Source of the DNA: Paenibacillus algicola
Lineage (GTDB): Bacteria > Bacillota > Bacilli > Paenibacillales > Paenibacillaceae
Assembly (NCBI RefSeq): GCF_005577435.1
Contig: NZ_CP040396.1
Span: 2,732,501-2,796,500, forward strand
Length of the DNA stretch: 64,000 nt
Reading direction: 5' to 3'
Position 1 is the stretch's first letter. Each line of letters opens with the position of its first letter. The translations under genes and the position numbers were made by a program. Shown piece after piece: positions 48,766 through 59,039 of this stretch. Below the pieces are notes generated by a model that was not told the origin of the DNA, ran no database searches, and saw only the letters and a list, made by a program, of their open reading frames with translations.

Positions 48766-49815
48766 TTATGAGGTATGCTGCTGGAATCGTGCAGCCAGAA
48801 TTTCTTTAAGCCGGGCAGCCGCGTCTTCTGCACTGTCTGCTTGAAGCTCCAGCTTACTCCCTTCCCCATACATCTGGGAGGTATGATCATAGCGGGGGTC
48901 ATAGTAATGAAGCAGCAGCAGACGGACAGCGTCTGCAAACCGGTCTTCTTCCAGAGACTTATGAATTTCCGCTGCAATCGGGGTGTGAATCCGGTCCTTA
49001 ATCCGCAAAAAAGCCTGAATGCACTGCTCCTTATACTCCTCCGGCCGGTAATCCTTTATGATCTGTGCCACGCGCTGCTCCAGCGGCAGCTGCAGCACAA
49101 TCGCTGATCCTGCGGCCTTCTTATTCATAAGGAAATCCGGCAGGATGACTTTGCCGATTCGCTTGCTCTCTGCTTCCATAATTATATATGGGCTTGCAGA
49201 CAGCTCCTGTAAACGCTCAAACAGCTGGGCGTCAAACATCTTCTGATTGTATGACGGGAGCCCGATATGGCCAAAGATCGAGCCCCGGTGCCCCGAGAGC
49301 CCTTCAAGATCCAATACGGGATAGCCTTCGGCTTGCAGCTGCTGCAGCACCTCTGTCTTGCCAGTGCCAGTAAAGCCGTGCAGTACGATGGCCTCTGTAT
49401 CTAACGAGATGCTTCCCAGTGTGTCTACAACCAGCTTCCGATAGGCCTTGATCCCGCCCTGGATTCGTTTGACGTGAACATCCATTAACGACAGCACCGT
49501 AGCTGCCGTACGGCTGCGCATGCCGCCTCTCCAGCAAAATACGGCCTTATCGCCCTCCAGCTCTCTAAATTGACGGATAAAGGAAGGCAGCTTGGCGGAC
49601 ATAATCTCAAGTCCCCGGTCTTTGGCTGCTTCCACACTGACCTGCTTGTACAGGGTGCCGATCTCTGCCCGCTCTTCATCGTTAAACACCGGGATATTCA
49701 CACTGCCGGGAATGGTGTATTCCCGGAATTCGGACGGCGACCGCACATCGATCAAGGTCATGCTCTTATGATGCTTCTGCTGGAGCCACTCTTCAACGGT
49801 TATGTCTTGAAACAT
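48766..49815 (-). CDS. mnmH: tRNA 2-selenouridine synthase
   Basis: 349 residues. N-terminal rhodanese domain with LIDVRSPSEFREYTIPGSVNIPVF and the catalytic Cys in AVFCWRGGMRSRT (near residue 95). C-terminal P-loop domain with HGFTGTGKTEVLQQL (near 148). It replaces sulfur by selenium in 2-thiouridine at the wobble base of tRNAs for Lys, Glu and Gln, using selenophosphate from SelD. It follows selD by 39 bases in one operon. Confidence 0.93.
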   Translation of the reverse strand: MFQDITVEEWLQQKHHKSMTLIDVRSPSEFREYTIPGSVNIPVFNDEERAEIGTLYKQVSVEAAKDRGLEIMSAKLPSFIRQFRELEGDKAVFCWRGGMRSRTAATVLSLMDVHVKRIQGGIKAYRKLVVDTLGSISLDTEAIVLHGFTGTGKTEVLQQLQAEGYPVLDLEGLSGHRGSIFGHIGLPSYNQKMFDAQLFERLQELSASPYIIMEAESKRIGKVILPDFLMNKKAAGSAIVLQLPLEQRVAQIIKDYRPEEYKEQCIQAFLRIKDRIHTPIAAEIHKSLEEDRFADAVRLLLLHYYDPRYDHTSQMYGEGSKLELQADSAEDAAARLKEILAARFQQHTS

Positions 49816-49854
49816 GTCTATGCTCCTTTGCCTGATCCAAGAAAATAAGTAGTC

Positions 49855-50904
49855 TTATTCAACGGTGATTCTTCCTTGGTGCTCCTCCCCGACACGGCCA
49901 ATGACAGCGGCCTCCAGGCCTCTCTCTTTCAGCTGCTGCAGCAATTGGTCCGCTTCATCGCCCTGTACAGAGATTAGCAATCCGCCAGAGGTTACGGCAT
50001 CACACAGAATCCAGCGGTCAATCTGATCCATCTCGTCCGGGAAATCGACATCGCCCTTCACATGCTCATGGTTATTCTTCGTTCCTCCCGGAATGACGCC
50101 GGCCTCAGCCAGCTCCCTTACTCTTGGCAGGAGGGGCACGTCTGACTTGGTTATCGTAATGCCGGTGCCGCTGCCCTTCGCCATCTCCAGCGCATGACCC
50201 ATCAAGCCGAAGCCTGTCACGTCAGTGCAGGCATGTACGGTGTAATGAGCCATCACCTCGGCAGCTATTTTGTTCAGCTGTGACATGACTGCGGTCAGGC
50301 GTTCCACCTCTTCCTTGCTCAGCAGATCCTTCTTGATGGAGCTGGATAAAATACCGACACCGATCGGCTTCGTGAGTACCAGCTTGTCTCCAGGCTTGGC
50401 TCCGGCATTGGTGCGGACCTTGCCGGGATGAATGGTTCCGGTAACGGCCAGACCGAATTTCGGCTCTTTATCATCAATGGAATGCCCTCCGACGAGCGTA
50501 ATTCCTGCCTCCTTCAGCTTGTCCCCGGCTCCTCTTAGGATGTCAGACAGGATGCTCTTGTCCAGTGTTGAAATCGGAAACGCCACAATATTCAGAGCCG
50601 TTAACGGTGTGCCTCCCATAGCATAAATGTCACTGATTGCGTTGGCGGCTGCAATCTGGCCGAAGGAATATGGATCATCGACAATCGGGGTGAAGAAATC
50701 AACGGTCTGCACGATGGCCAGCTCGTCACTCAGGCGGTATACGCCGGCATCGTCGCTCGTATCAAGTCCGACCAGCAGGTCCGGATTCGGCTCGGCGGGC
50801 GGCAATGTGCGAATGACCTCTGCCAGATCGGCAGGGCCAATCTTGCAGCCGCAGCCGCCTTTGGACGAAAGCGAGGTTAGCTTAATGTTGTTGGATGGAT
50901 TCAT
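49855..50904 (-). CDS. selD: Selenide, water dikinase (selenophosphate synthase)
   Basis: 349 residues. Catalytic Cys18 in GGCGCK, so this is the cysteine, not selenocysteine, form. ATP-binding segments LVGLDTSDDAGVYRL, VQTVDFFTPIVDDPYSFGQIAAANAISDIYAMGG, ITLVGGHSIDDKEPKFGL and THACTDVTGFGLMGHALEMA-like HACTDVTGFGLMGH match. It makes selenophosphate from selenide and ATP. The mnmH gene follows; no selA or selC is seen here, so selenium may go to tRNA only. Strong GGAAGTATCC upstream. Confidence 0.95.
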   Translation of the reverse strand: MNPSNNIKLTSLSSKGGCGCKIGPADLAEVIRTLPPAEPNPDLLVGLDTSDDAGVYRLSDELAIVQTVDFFTPIVDDPYSFGQIAAANAISDIYAMGGTPLTALNIVAFPISTLDKSILSDILRGAGDKLKEAGITLVGGHSIDDKEPKFGLAVTGTIHPGKVRTNAGAKPGDKLVLTKPIGVGILSSSIKKDLLSKEEVERLTAVMSQLNKIAAEVMAHYTVHACTDVTGFGLMGHALEMAKGSGTGITITKSDVPLLPRVRELAEAGVIPGGTKNNHEHVKGDVDFPDEMDQIDRWILCDAVTSGGLLISVQGDEADQLLQQLKERGLEAAVIGRVGEEHQGRITVE

Positions 50905-51100
50905 ATGGGATACTTCCTTTCATCAACGAAAATCAGACTTCTATTATTATATGTAAATCCTTATGTGAAGTCCATGTTACTCCCGGGATGATCCATGAAA
51001 CAGCTGTACCATGCGCATTGGAACCACTAGGCGTGTGTGATGTGATATAATGAGTCGTTCTTATTTTTGAAACATCTTATACTTGGAGGATTGATAGGAA

Positions 51101-52171
51101 GTGTCAGGTCCAAAAGCCTTGATCCCAATCGGTCAACAGCACCGCCGTAAGACGGTCTGGCTGGCCGTTTTGTTTGTTTTGATTACCATTGCCGGGCTGA
51201 CCTATGTCAAATGGTGGCCCTACTATGGAAAAGCCTTGTCTGCCGCAGCAGAACGCAGCATCGGCACATCGATCCTGGATGCCGGGCGGAGCGCGGGCAC
51301 GCCTTCCTTGCAGGCGGCCTGGGAGTATGCCCTTCTGTATTTCAAGGCGGTCTGGAAAGCGGCGGTGCTCGGAATTCTGCTCGGGACACTGCTCCAGAGC
51401 ATGCTGCCTTCCCAATGGCTGCTCAAGGTGCTCGGGAAGACCACCTTTGGAAGCACCGCGGCGGGCGGCCTCGCCGCTTTGCCCGGCATGATGTGCTCCT
51501 GCTGCGCGGCACCCGTTGCGATCGGAATGCGCAAACAGAAGGTGTCCACGGGCGCTGCGCTCGCCTTTTGGATCGGCAACCCCACGCTGAATCCGGCCGT
51601 GCTTGTTTTTATGACATTTGTGCTATCGTGGAAGTTTACGCTGCTGCGGCTGTTCTTCGGAATTCTGCTTACCTTCGGTGTGAGCTATCTGGCTAACCGT
51701 TTCGCGGACCCCAAGGCGGTCGCGGACCTTCACAGCGTTGAAGCTAGTGAAAGAGATCAGGCAGCGGAGCCTTGGTGGAAGCGCTGGGTGTCCAACATGG
51801 CGAGCATGCTTCTCAAAGTGATTCCCGCTTACGTGCTGGCTGTATTGATCCTGGGTGCCCTGCAGGTCTGGATGTTCCCTCATCTTGGAGAGACGGCAGG
51901 CAATGACCTTATCATGATCTTCTTCTTTGCTGTTATGGGAATGCTGTTTGTAATTCCAACAGCCGCTGAGATCCCGATCATTCAATCCTTTATGGCGTTC
52001 GGATTAGGAACCGGGCCTGCTGCTGCCCTGCTTCTTACACTCCCGGCGATCAGCCTTCCCTCTCTTCTGATGCTGCGGAAATCTTTTCCGGCTAAGGTCT
52101 TAGGGTTTGTCATTCTCTCCGTAGTGGCCCTCGGGATTTTGTGCGGGATCGCCGGAATGCTGGTGCTGTAA
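51101..52171 (+). CDS. DUF318-type permease
   Basis: 356 residues, GTG start with GGAGG upstream. About eight to ten membrane helices. Hallmark of this permease group: GLAALPGMMCSCCAAPVAIGMRKQKVSTGAALAFWIGNPTLNPAVLVF, where the CSCC cluster could bind a metal(loid), as in ArsP or YraQ-like permeases. A second mirrored block (IPTAAEIPIIQSFMAFGLGTGPAAALLLTLPAISLP) completes the repeat. It is divergent from selD, so a link to selenium or a soft metal is possible but unproved. Confidence 0.85.
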   Translation: MSGPKALIPIGQQHRRKTVWLAVLFVLITIAGLTYVKWWPYYGKALSAAAERSIGTSILDAGRSAGTPSLQAAWEYALLYFKAVWKAAVLGILLGTLLQSMLPSQWLLKVLGKTTFGSTAAGGLAALPGMMCSCCAAPVAIGMRKQKVSTGAALAFWIGNPTLNPAVLVFMTFVLSWKFTLLRLFFGILLTFGVSYLANRFADPKAVADLHSVEASERDQAAEPWWKRWVSNMASMLLKVIPAYVLAVLILGALQVWMFPHLGETAGNDLIMIFFFAVMGMLFVIPTAAEIPIIQSFMAFGLGTGPAAALLLTLPAISLPSLLMLRKSFPAKVLGFVILSVVALGILCGIAGMLVL

Positions 52172-52273
52172 TTTTTTATGAATTCTTAAGGTAAGTTCTC
52201 TTTAAATCTGGTAAAGTGATACAAAAGATCAATAAAACCTATCATTTTAAGTCTCGAAGGGAGTCCATGGTAC

Positions 52274-53410
52274 ATGAAAGAGAACGAATCACAGTCCAGC
52301 CTAGGCGGACAGAATGAGGAAAACCTGGAGCAGGAGCAGAAGCCTGTTTCCTCTGTAGAGGAGCAGGAGCTTCATGAGGTCCGCAGAGCAGAAGCAGACG
52401 GGAGCCAGGAAGCCATTTCGAGTCAGCCTGTTCAGGAAGAAGCACGCGCCGGGGGGAACGGCGGAGGTGGGAAAGGCTGGATGGTGGCCTCCATTGTGCT
52501 TGCTGCAGCGCTCATCGTAGTATTAATTGTCCGCCCGTTTGAGAAGGATACCAGCAGCGAGCCGGTGGCATCTGTGAATAACGTCGCCATCACGAAGCAG
52601 GATCTGTACGATTCTCTCGTTGAAGCCGGCGGAGAGATGACCCTGGATAGCCTCATTACAGAAGAGATTATCAACCAAGAGGTCGCCAAGCAGTCCATTG
52701 AGGTTACCGATGCCGAGGTAACTGCAGAGATTGAATCCTTGAAGAGCATGTTCAAGTCCGAGGAAGAGTTTAATAATGTGCTGATGCAGAATGGCCTGAC
52801 TCTGGACATTTTGAAAGAACAGAGCATGGAGCAGTTGAAGATGAAGAAGCTCCTCGGAGACAAAATCAACGTCACAGAAGATGAAGTCAAGCAAATGTTT
52901 GATCAGGTGAAAGACAACTTCTCCTCGCCGGAGCAGGTTCGTGCCTCCCACATTCTGGTGGAAACCGAGGAAGAAGCCAAGGCGGTGATCAAGCAGCTGG
53001 ATGAGGGAGCCGATTTCGCGGCCATCGCTGCCGAGAAGAATGAGGACGCGACGAAAGATAAAGGCGGGGATCTCGGCTTCTTCCAGGAAGTCGGACAGAT
53101 GGATCCGGCCTTCTCTGAAGCAGCCTTCAAGCTGGAAAAGGGCACGTACAGCAAAGAGCCGGTGGAATCCTCTTTCGGATTTCATATCATACTCGTGACC
53201 GACCGCACCGAAGCTGTGAATCCGACGCTGGAGGACAAGCAGGAGGCTTTACGCACTCAGCTCGAAACCTCCCAGGCCATGCAGCAGTCCGAAACCTATA
53301 TTCAGGAGCTGAAAGGCAAGGCGAAGATTACGAACACCCTGGAGAAGGCGGAGGAGCCAGCAGCCGAAGAAAGCCCAGCGGCAGAACAGCCATCCGACTC
53401 CACCAAGTAA
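52274..53410 (+). CDS. Membrane-anchored parvulin PPIase (PrsA-like)
   Basis: 378 residues. An acidic cytoplasmic start of about 65 residues, one membrane helix (GWMVASIVLAAALIVVLIV, 68-86), then an outer foldase: SurA-like N-terminal helices (VTDAEVTAEIESLKSMF) and a parvulin domain (EQVRASHILVETEEEAKAVI ... DKGGDLGFFQEVGQMDPAFSEAAFKLEKG) about 215-310. The tail is Pro/Glu-rich. It helps secreted proteins fold. Typical PrsA is a lipoprotein; this one is a signal-anchor form with a long cytoplasmic extension, which is unusual. Confidence 0.92.
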   Translation: MKENESQSSLGGQNEENLEQEQKPVSSVEEQELHEVRRAEADGSQEAISSQPVQEEARAGGNGGGGKGWMVASIVLAAALIVVLIVRPFEKDTSSEPVASVNNVAITKQDLYDSLVEAGGEMTLDSLITEEIINQEVAKQSIEVTDAEVTAEIESLKSMFKSEEEFNNVLMQNGLTLDILKEQSMEQLKMKKLLGDKINVTEDEVKQMFDQVKDNFSSPEQVRASHILVETEEEAKAVIKQLDEGADFAAIAAEKNEDATKDKGGDLGFFQEVGQMDPAFSEAAFKLEKGTYSKEPVESSFGFHIILVTDRTEAVNPTLEDKQEALRTQLETSQAMQQSETYIQELKGKAKITNTLEKAEEPAAEESPAAEQPSDSTK

Positions 53411-53435
53411 ATAAGGATTCAGAGGCATTGGCGAA

Positions 53436-53467
53436 GAAGGTCCCGTGTTCGTAACGGGACCTTCTTT
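53436..53467 (+). terminator. Intrinsic terminator after the PPIase gene
   Basis: gaaggtcccgt (53436-53446) and acgggaccttc (53454-53464) form an 11-bp perfect stem with a 7-base loop, followed by TTTA. Lies 26 bases after the stop. Confidence 0.88.
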
Positions 53468-53542
53468 AATGCTGAGAAAAGGAGAACTTAAGATATCCAT
53501 TTTGGAAAAAACTCTTTCCCCTTCCTGCAAAACATGTTACCA

Positions 53543-53556
53543 TGTAAGCGTTACCA
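53543..53556 (+). promoter_or_regulatory. cre site (CcpA catabolite-responsive element)
   Basis: tgtaagcgttacca fits every position of the B. subtilis consensus TGWAARCGYTWNCW. It is 33 bases before the LytTR gene start, near the expected promoter, so carbon catabolite control of that gene is predicted. The 7-mer gttacca is also repeated at 53536-53542. Confidence 0.75.
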
Positions 53557-53588
53557 AATAAGGATACTGTCCTAAAGGGGGAATCAGA

Positions 53589-53936
53589 ATGATAATGTAC
53601 GCGCCGGGTTCCAGAAATATTTATGAGGACTTCGTGGTGGAGACGGACATTCTGTTCTTTAAGACCGGATCTCATAGCTTGGTCAGCTTCCACGGCAAGA
53701 ACTACAATATAAAGAAAAGAATGTCTGCCGACCGAATGACCGCCCTTCTCTCTGGCAAGCAATTTTACAATGTCGGAGGAAGCTGCTACGTGAATGTCGA
53801 TAAGATCACAGAGGTAGAGCAGGGTATTATTTATTTCGGGGAGAAATCCCCGACCGCCAAGGTGCTTCGAATTCCACGCTGGAGACAAGAGCCGCTGAAA
53901 CGGTTCCTGGCTTCGAGCAAGCAGCCTGTCAGCTAA
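53589..53936 (+). CDS. Stand-alone LytTR-domain regulator
   Basis: 115 residues made almost only of a LytTR DNA-binding fold: ILFFKTGSHSLVSFHGKNYNIKKRMSADRMTALLSGKQFYNVGGSCYVNVDKITEVEQGIIYFGE, with the usual strand after the FY-x-V-G-x-S-Y-V-N segment. There is no receiver domain, so it is not a classical response regulator. It may bind direct repeats in promoters. Promoter region has a consensus cre site. GGGGGAATCAG before the start. Confidence 0.85.
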   Translation: MIMYAPGSRNIYEDFVVETDILFFKTGSHSLVSFHGKNYNIKKRMSADRMTALLSGKQFYNVGGSCYVNVDKITEVEQGIIYFGEKSPTAKVLRIPRWRQEPLKRFLASSKQPVS

Positions 53937-53945
53937 GCTAAACCG

Positions 53946-53997
53946 CAAAGGGCCGCTGCTGCAGAATCTTCATACATTCTGCAGCAGCGGCCCTTTG
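53946..53997. terminator. Very long bidirectional terminator hairpin
   Basis: A 22-bp perfect stem (CAAAGGGCCGCTGCTGCAGAAT against its complement) with an 8-base loop between the LytTR gene and the aldose 1-epimerase gene, which converge. CTTTG follows on the + strand. The outer three pairs are A/T-rich, the inner ones GC-rich. Confidence 0.8.
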
Positions 53998-54003
53998 ACC
54001 TGT

Positions 54004-54993
54004 CTATTTTAGATAAAAGCGGGACGTTTCCTCCCAGATGTCACCCGGGTTCAGCGCATACAGCCCGATTTGTTCAGGCGGCAGCTCCACGTTAGGCGCA
54101 TTCACAAGATTGATCTGCGGCTCCGGACAGAAGAACTCCTTGCAGGCGCCATTGTTCCAGATCATCCATTGCTTGTAGGACGTACCGGCATCGTAGACGA
54201 GCGTCTTGCCGATTCGCCGGTCTGTCAGCTCCATCGTGTTTCGCCCCTGCTGCGGCGCGGCGGAATAGTGGTTGTCCAATCCGGCAAAATACGGATTTAC
54301 CCCATCCCCCTTCAGCTGTTCTTCTTCGGGCGTCAAGCTCTGGAGCTGCCCGGTAGGCAGCATCCGCTCACTCATTTCCCACCGTTCTCCGATACTTAGC
54401 CTGACCACACAATCCTCAGGGCTGCTGTCAACATGAAACGGTGCATTCACCGCCGTATGGAAGGCAAGCAGACACGGCATCGGCTGATCTCCTTCATTCC
54501 GGATAAACACGCGTTGAGAAAGTCCGTCCATGCTTAGGGTATACGTCAGCTTGAAGGTAAACTCGTGTGGAAGCATGGAATACACCGGATGCTGCGAATT
54601 CACCGTCACACGGACGGTCACGTAGCTCTCCCGCCCAGTGACACCGTAATCCTCAACTTCCCAAGGAATAGTATGCAAAAAACCGTGCAAATGGTTGTTC
54701 GTCGCTTCCTCATTTATAGGGAACTGATACATCTGCCCATTCCAAGGGAATTTCCCATCCTCATACCGATTGGGCGGAAACAACACTGGAATCCCGTGTA
54801 CACCGGGATTTTGCTTGAACTCCTCCATGTTCCCCTCTTGCGGTTCTCTCAAGAAGCGGTATCCCTGATCCACGTCCCGGAAGGCAATCAGATTGCCTCC
54901 CACTCCTGGAAGGATCGCCGCTTCATAGGATTCACACTTGAGCCATACCGCAGGCTCGCCCTGATATTGACCTTCATAAGCCTTCAGATTCAT
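54004..54993 (-). CDS. Aldose 1-epimerase (mutarotase)
   Basis: 329 residues. Galactose mutarotase-type beta barrel: PVLFPPNRYEDGKFPWNGQMYQFPIN, then the catalytic His in EATNNHLHGFLHTIPWEVEDYG, VRVTVNSQHPVYSMLPHEFTFKLTYTLS, LLAFHTAVNAPFHVD, and a Glu-containing strand near the C-terminus (FCPEPQINLVNAPN). It interconverts alpha and beta anomers of sugars. Cytoplasmic, monocistronic. Specific sugar unknown. Confidence 0.9.
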   Translation of the reverse strand: MNLKAYEGQYQGEPAVWLKCESYEAAILPGVGGNLIAFRDVDQGYRFLREPQEGNMEEFKQNPGVHGIPVLFPPNRYEDGKFPWNGQMYQFPINEEATNNHLHGFLHTIPWEVEDYGVTGRESYVTVRVTVNSQHPVYSMLPHEFTFKLTYTLSMDGLSQRVFIRNEGDQPMPCLLAFHTAVNAPFHVDSSPEDCVVRLSIGERWEMSERMLPTGQLQSLTPEEEQLKGDGVNPYFAGLDNHYSAAPQQGRNTMELTDRRIGKTLVYDAGTSYKQWMIWNNGACKEFFCPEPQINLVNAPNVELPPEQIGLYALNPGDIWEETSRFYLK

Positions 54994-55052
54994 GATCGAC
55001 TTTCCCTCCTCTTCTCATCATTTGACTAGTATAGATTACCATAAGGAAGGGC

Positions 55053-56717
55053 TTACTTACTATCGACGACATGGACCGCTCTTTCGATCTCGCGCTCCAG
55101 CTCTTGCGCGTAGCTTTCCTGCTGTCGCTCACTCCAGCCGAGGAATGAAGCCATGCACTGAATGACCGGCTGCTTCCACGCAAGTGTCCAGCGGATATTG
55201 AATAACAGCGAGCCGGTGCGCCGAATCAGGAAATCGACAGGCTTTACCGCCATTTCGTGGATCATCGCATAGAGCAGTGGAATATACACAGCGACAGGGA
55301 GCCCGTATTGCGCGCCTTCAGAGCCATGCTGGTGGGACAGCTGATACAGCACTCCCGCATTGGAGCCGTACATCTGCGCCCAGCTCCGAGCAAGTTCAGC
55401 CTCTACGCCAAGCTGTATCCCGGCTTGAGTCTGCTCCTGGATGAAAGCTTGAAATCCTGAAGACCCTCCAACGTGGCCTCCGGAAATGGGAAGGTGCTTC
55501 GTGCGACAAGGCTCAAAGGCAGGCCCGCCCTCTTCTGCAATTCTTCGGGTGACGAGCTGCAGCACCATATCCGCCATCTTCCGGTAGCCTGTAAGCTTTC
55601 CGCCAGCGATCGTAATCAGACCGGAATGGGATTCCCACACTTCATCCTTTCGGGAGATTTCAGAAGGGCTCTTCCCTTCCTCTCCAATTAAGGGCCGTAC
55701 CCCTGCCCAGCTAGACTCTACATCTGGCGCCGTCAGTTGAATTTGCGGGAACATAAACTGAATGGCATTCAAAATATAACTCTGGTCCTCCTCCGTCATA
55801 TGAGGCTGAACCGGATCCTCCTGATAGAGAGTATCGGTCGTACCCACATAGGTCTTGCCATCTCGCGGGATTGCAAACATCATTCTGCCATCCGGCGTAT
55901 CAAAATACACCGCCTGCTGCAGCGGAAACCGACTCTGATCAATCACGAGATGAACGCCTTTGGTCAGCTGCAGCATTTTTCCCTTTCTGGACTGATCCAG
56001 CTCGCGAATCTGATCCACCCAAGGCCCCGTCGCATTGACAATTTTGCGGCCATGCACGTTCTGAAGCTCCCCATCCGTCATATCCTTCACGGTCACCCCG
56101 GTCAGATGTCCGTGCGCATCATACCTTAGTGATTCCGCTTTGACGTAATTAAGCACGACGGCACCCCGCTCTTCTGCTTCCTTCAGCACCTCGAGTGTAA
56201 GACGGGCGTCATCCGTCCGGTATTCCACGTAGTAGCCGGCACCCTTCAGCCCTTCCTGCTTCAGAAGCGGCTCCCGCTGCAGCGTCTGTGCTGCTGTCAG
56301 CATGGAACGACGCTCCTCTTTTTTTACGCCTGCAAGAAAATCATATACCTTTAAGCCGATCGAAGTGCTGAGCTTGCCGAAGGTCCCTCCCTTGTGAATA
56401 GGCAGCAGCATCCACTCCGGTGTGGTAACATGAGGGCCGTTCTCATACACAATCGCTCGTTCCTTCCCGACCTCTGCCACCATACCCACCTCCAGCTGTT
56501 TCAAATACCGGAGGCCTCCGTGCACCAGCTTGGTAGATCGGCTGCTCGTGCCGGCAGCAAAATCCTGCATCTCCAGCAGCAGCACCTTCATCCCGCGGGT
56601 TACTGCGTCCAGAGCAATGCCTGCGCCGGTAATCCCTCCGCCAATAATAATCAAATCATACGCAGAGTCAGCCATAGTAGAAAAAATGTGTTTCCTCTTC
56701 AAGCTTGAAAAATTCAT
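55053..56717 (-). CDS. glpD: Aerobic glycerol-3-phosphate dehydrogenase
   Basis: 554 residues from ATG 56717, preceded by AGGAGGAGATCCC. FAD-binding start YDLIIIGGGITGAGIALDAVTRG, GGLRYLKQLEVGMVAEVG, and VGTTDTLYQEDPV are GlpD signatures, and the C-terminal DAO_C domain follows. Membrane-associated flavoenzyme that oxidises glycerol-3-phosphate to DHAP and feeds electrons to quinone. It follows glpK and glpP; the 180-base leader upstream holds a GlpP-type antiterminator. Slightly long for the family, but all parts fit. Confidence 0.95.
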   Translation of the reverse strand: MNFSSLKRKHIFSTMADSAYDLIIIGGGITGAGIALDAVTRGMKVLLLEMQDFAAGTSSRSTKLVHGGLRYLKQLEVGMVAEVGKERAIVYENGPHVTTPEWMLLPIHKGGTFGKLSTSIGLKVYDFLAGVKKEERRSMLTAAQTLQREPLLKQEGLKGAGYYVEYRTDDARLTLEVLKEAEERGAVVLNYVKAESLRYDAHGHLTGVTVKDMTDGELQNVHGRKIVNATGPWVDQIRELDQSRKGKMLQLTKGVHLVIDQSRFPLQQAVYFDTPDGRMMFAIPRDGKTYVGTTDTLYQEDPVQPHMTEEDQSYILNAIQFMFPQIQLTAPDVESSWAGVRPLIGEEGKSPSEISRKDEVWESHSGLITIAGGKLTGYRKMADMVLQLVTRRIAEEGGPAFEPCRTKHLPISGGHVGGSSGFQAFIQEQTQAGIQLGVEAELARSWAQMYGSNAGVLYQLSHQHGSEGAQYGLPVAVYIPLLYAMIHEMAVKPVDFLIRRTGSLLFNIRWTLAWKQPVIQCMASFLGWSERQQESYAQELEREIERAVHVVDSK

Positions 56718-56756
56718 GGGATCTCCTCCTGATCTGAAGCATGAGTCAACATAACG

Positions 56757-56824
56757 CAAAAAAAGAGACCACAAGCACTGCGGTACCTCTTGTAATCAAG
56801 TACGGTCCGCGTCATGTGGTCTCT
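56757..56824 (-). promoter_or_regulatory. Leader terminator of glpD, target of GlpP antitermination
   Basis: On the minus strand agagaccaca (complement of 56815-56824) pairs with its partner (56764-56773) to make a 10-bp stem, followed by TTTTTTT at 56763-56757. In B. subtilis the glpD leader has such a terminator and GlpP plus glycerol-3-phosphate lets polymerase pass. glpP lies two genes upstream, so the same control is expected. Confidence 0.75.
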
Positions 56825-56896
56825 CCAGGTCTCCTGACGAATATTAACTTGTGACTCATTATATCACGCCGACTCCCGTATTGACTACAGCATTGC

Positions 56897-58438
<1,542 letters not shown>

Positions 58439-58441
<3 letters not shown>

Positions 58442-58999
58442 AGACGGAAGATAATGCTGAAACAGCTCTCTGCTTGAGGTGGTGACGGCCCGTGCTCCAG
58501 CCCGGATTGCCTCCTCCACCTGCTGGGGCGAACGAATCAAGCCCCCGGCGATGACGGGAATGCCTGTACGCAAGCGCACCTCTTCTATCATGTGCGGCAT
58601 GGCCCCTGGCAGCACCTCGATGTAATCCGGCTGTGTCTTTTCAAGCAATGCGTAGCTCTTCTCCAGCGCCAATGTATCGAGCATGAACACCCGCTGAATG
58701 GCGGTGATGCCCTTCTGCTTTGCCTTCATAATAACACTGGACCGAGTCGAAATTAAACCGTCCGGCCGAATTTCCTGACATAAATAATCAGCAGCGTACT
58801 CATCATTTTTCAGCCCCTGAATCAAATCGGCATGCAGAAGCATGGATTTTTGTGTCTGCCGGATGAGCCGATACAGCTGGCCCAGCCGTGACATTTGCGT
58901 ATCCAGCAGCACACCGCAGGCATAGGGACTCTCCAGTATACGCTCCAGCTCTTTGATCTGCTTCGCTGCCGGCAGTATTTTTTGCTCATGAAAGCTCAA
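58439..58999 (-). CDS. glpP: Glycerol uptake operon antiterminator
   Basis: 186 residues from TTG 58999, with GGGAGGGG upstream. TIM-barrel-like GlpP family: RPDGLISTRSSVIMKAKQKGITAIQRVFMLDTLALEKSYALLEK, PDYIEVLPGAMPHMIEEV, GIPVIAGGLIRSPQQVEEAIRAGARAVTTSSRELF. It binds glycerol-3-phosphate and the leader mRNA of glp genes to prevent early termination. Order glpP-glpK-glpD is as in many Bacillales. Follows the aldehyde dehydrogenase gene by 40 bases. Confidence 0.93.
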
Positions 59000-59039
59000 A
59001 TGCCCTTCCCCTCCCTCTTCACAAACAAAGCCGGGACCC

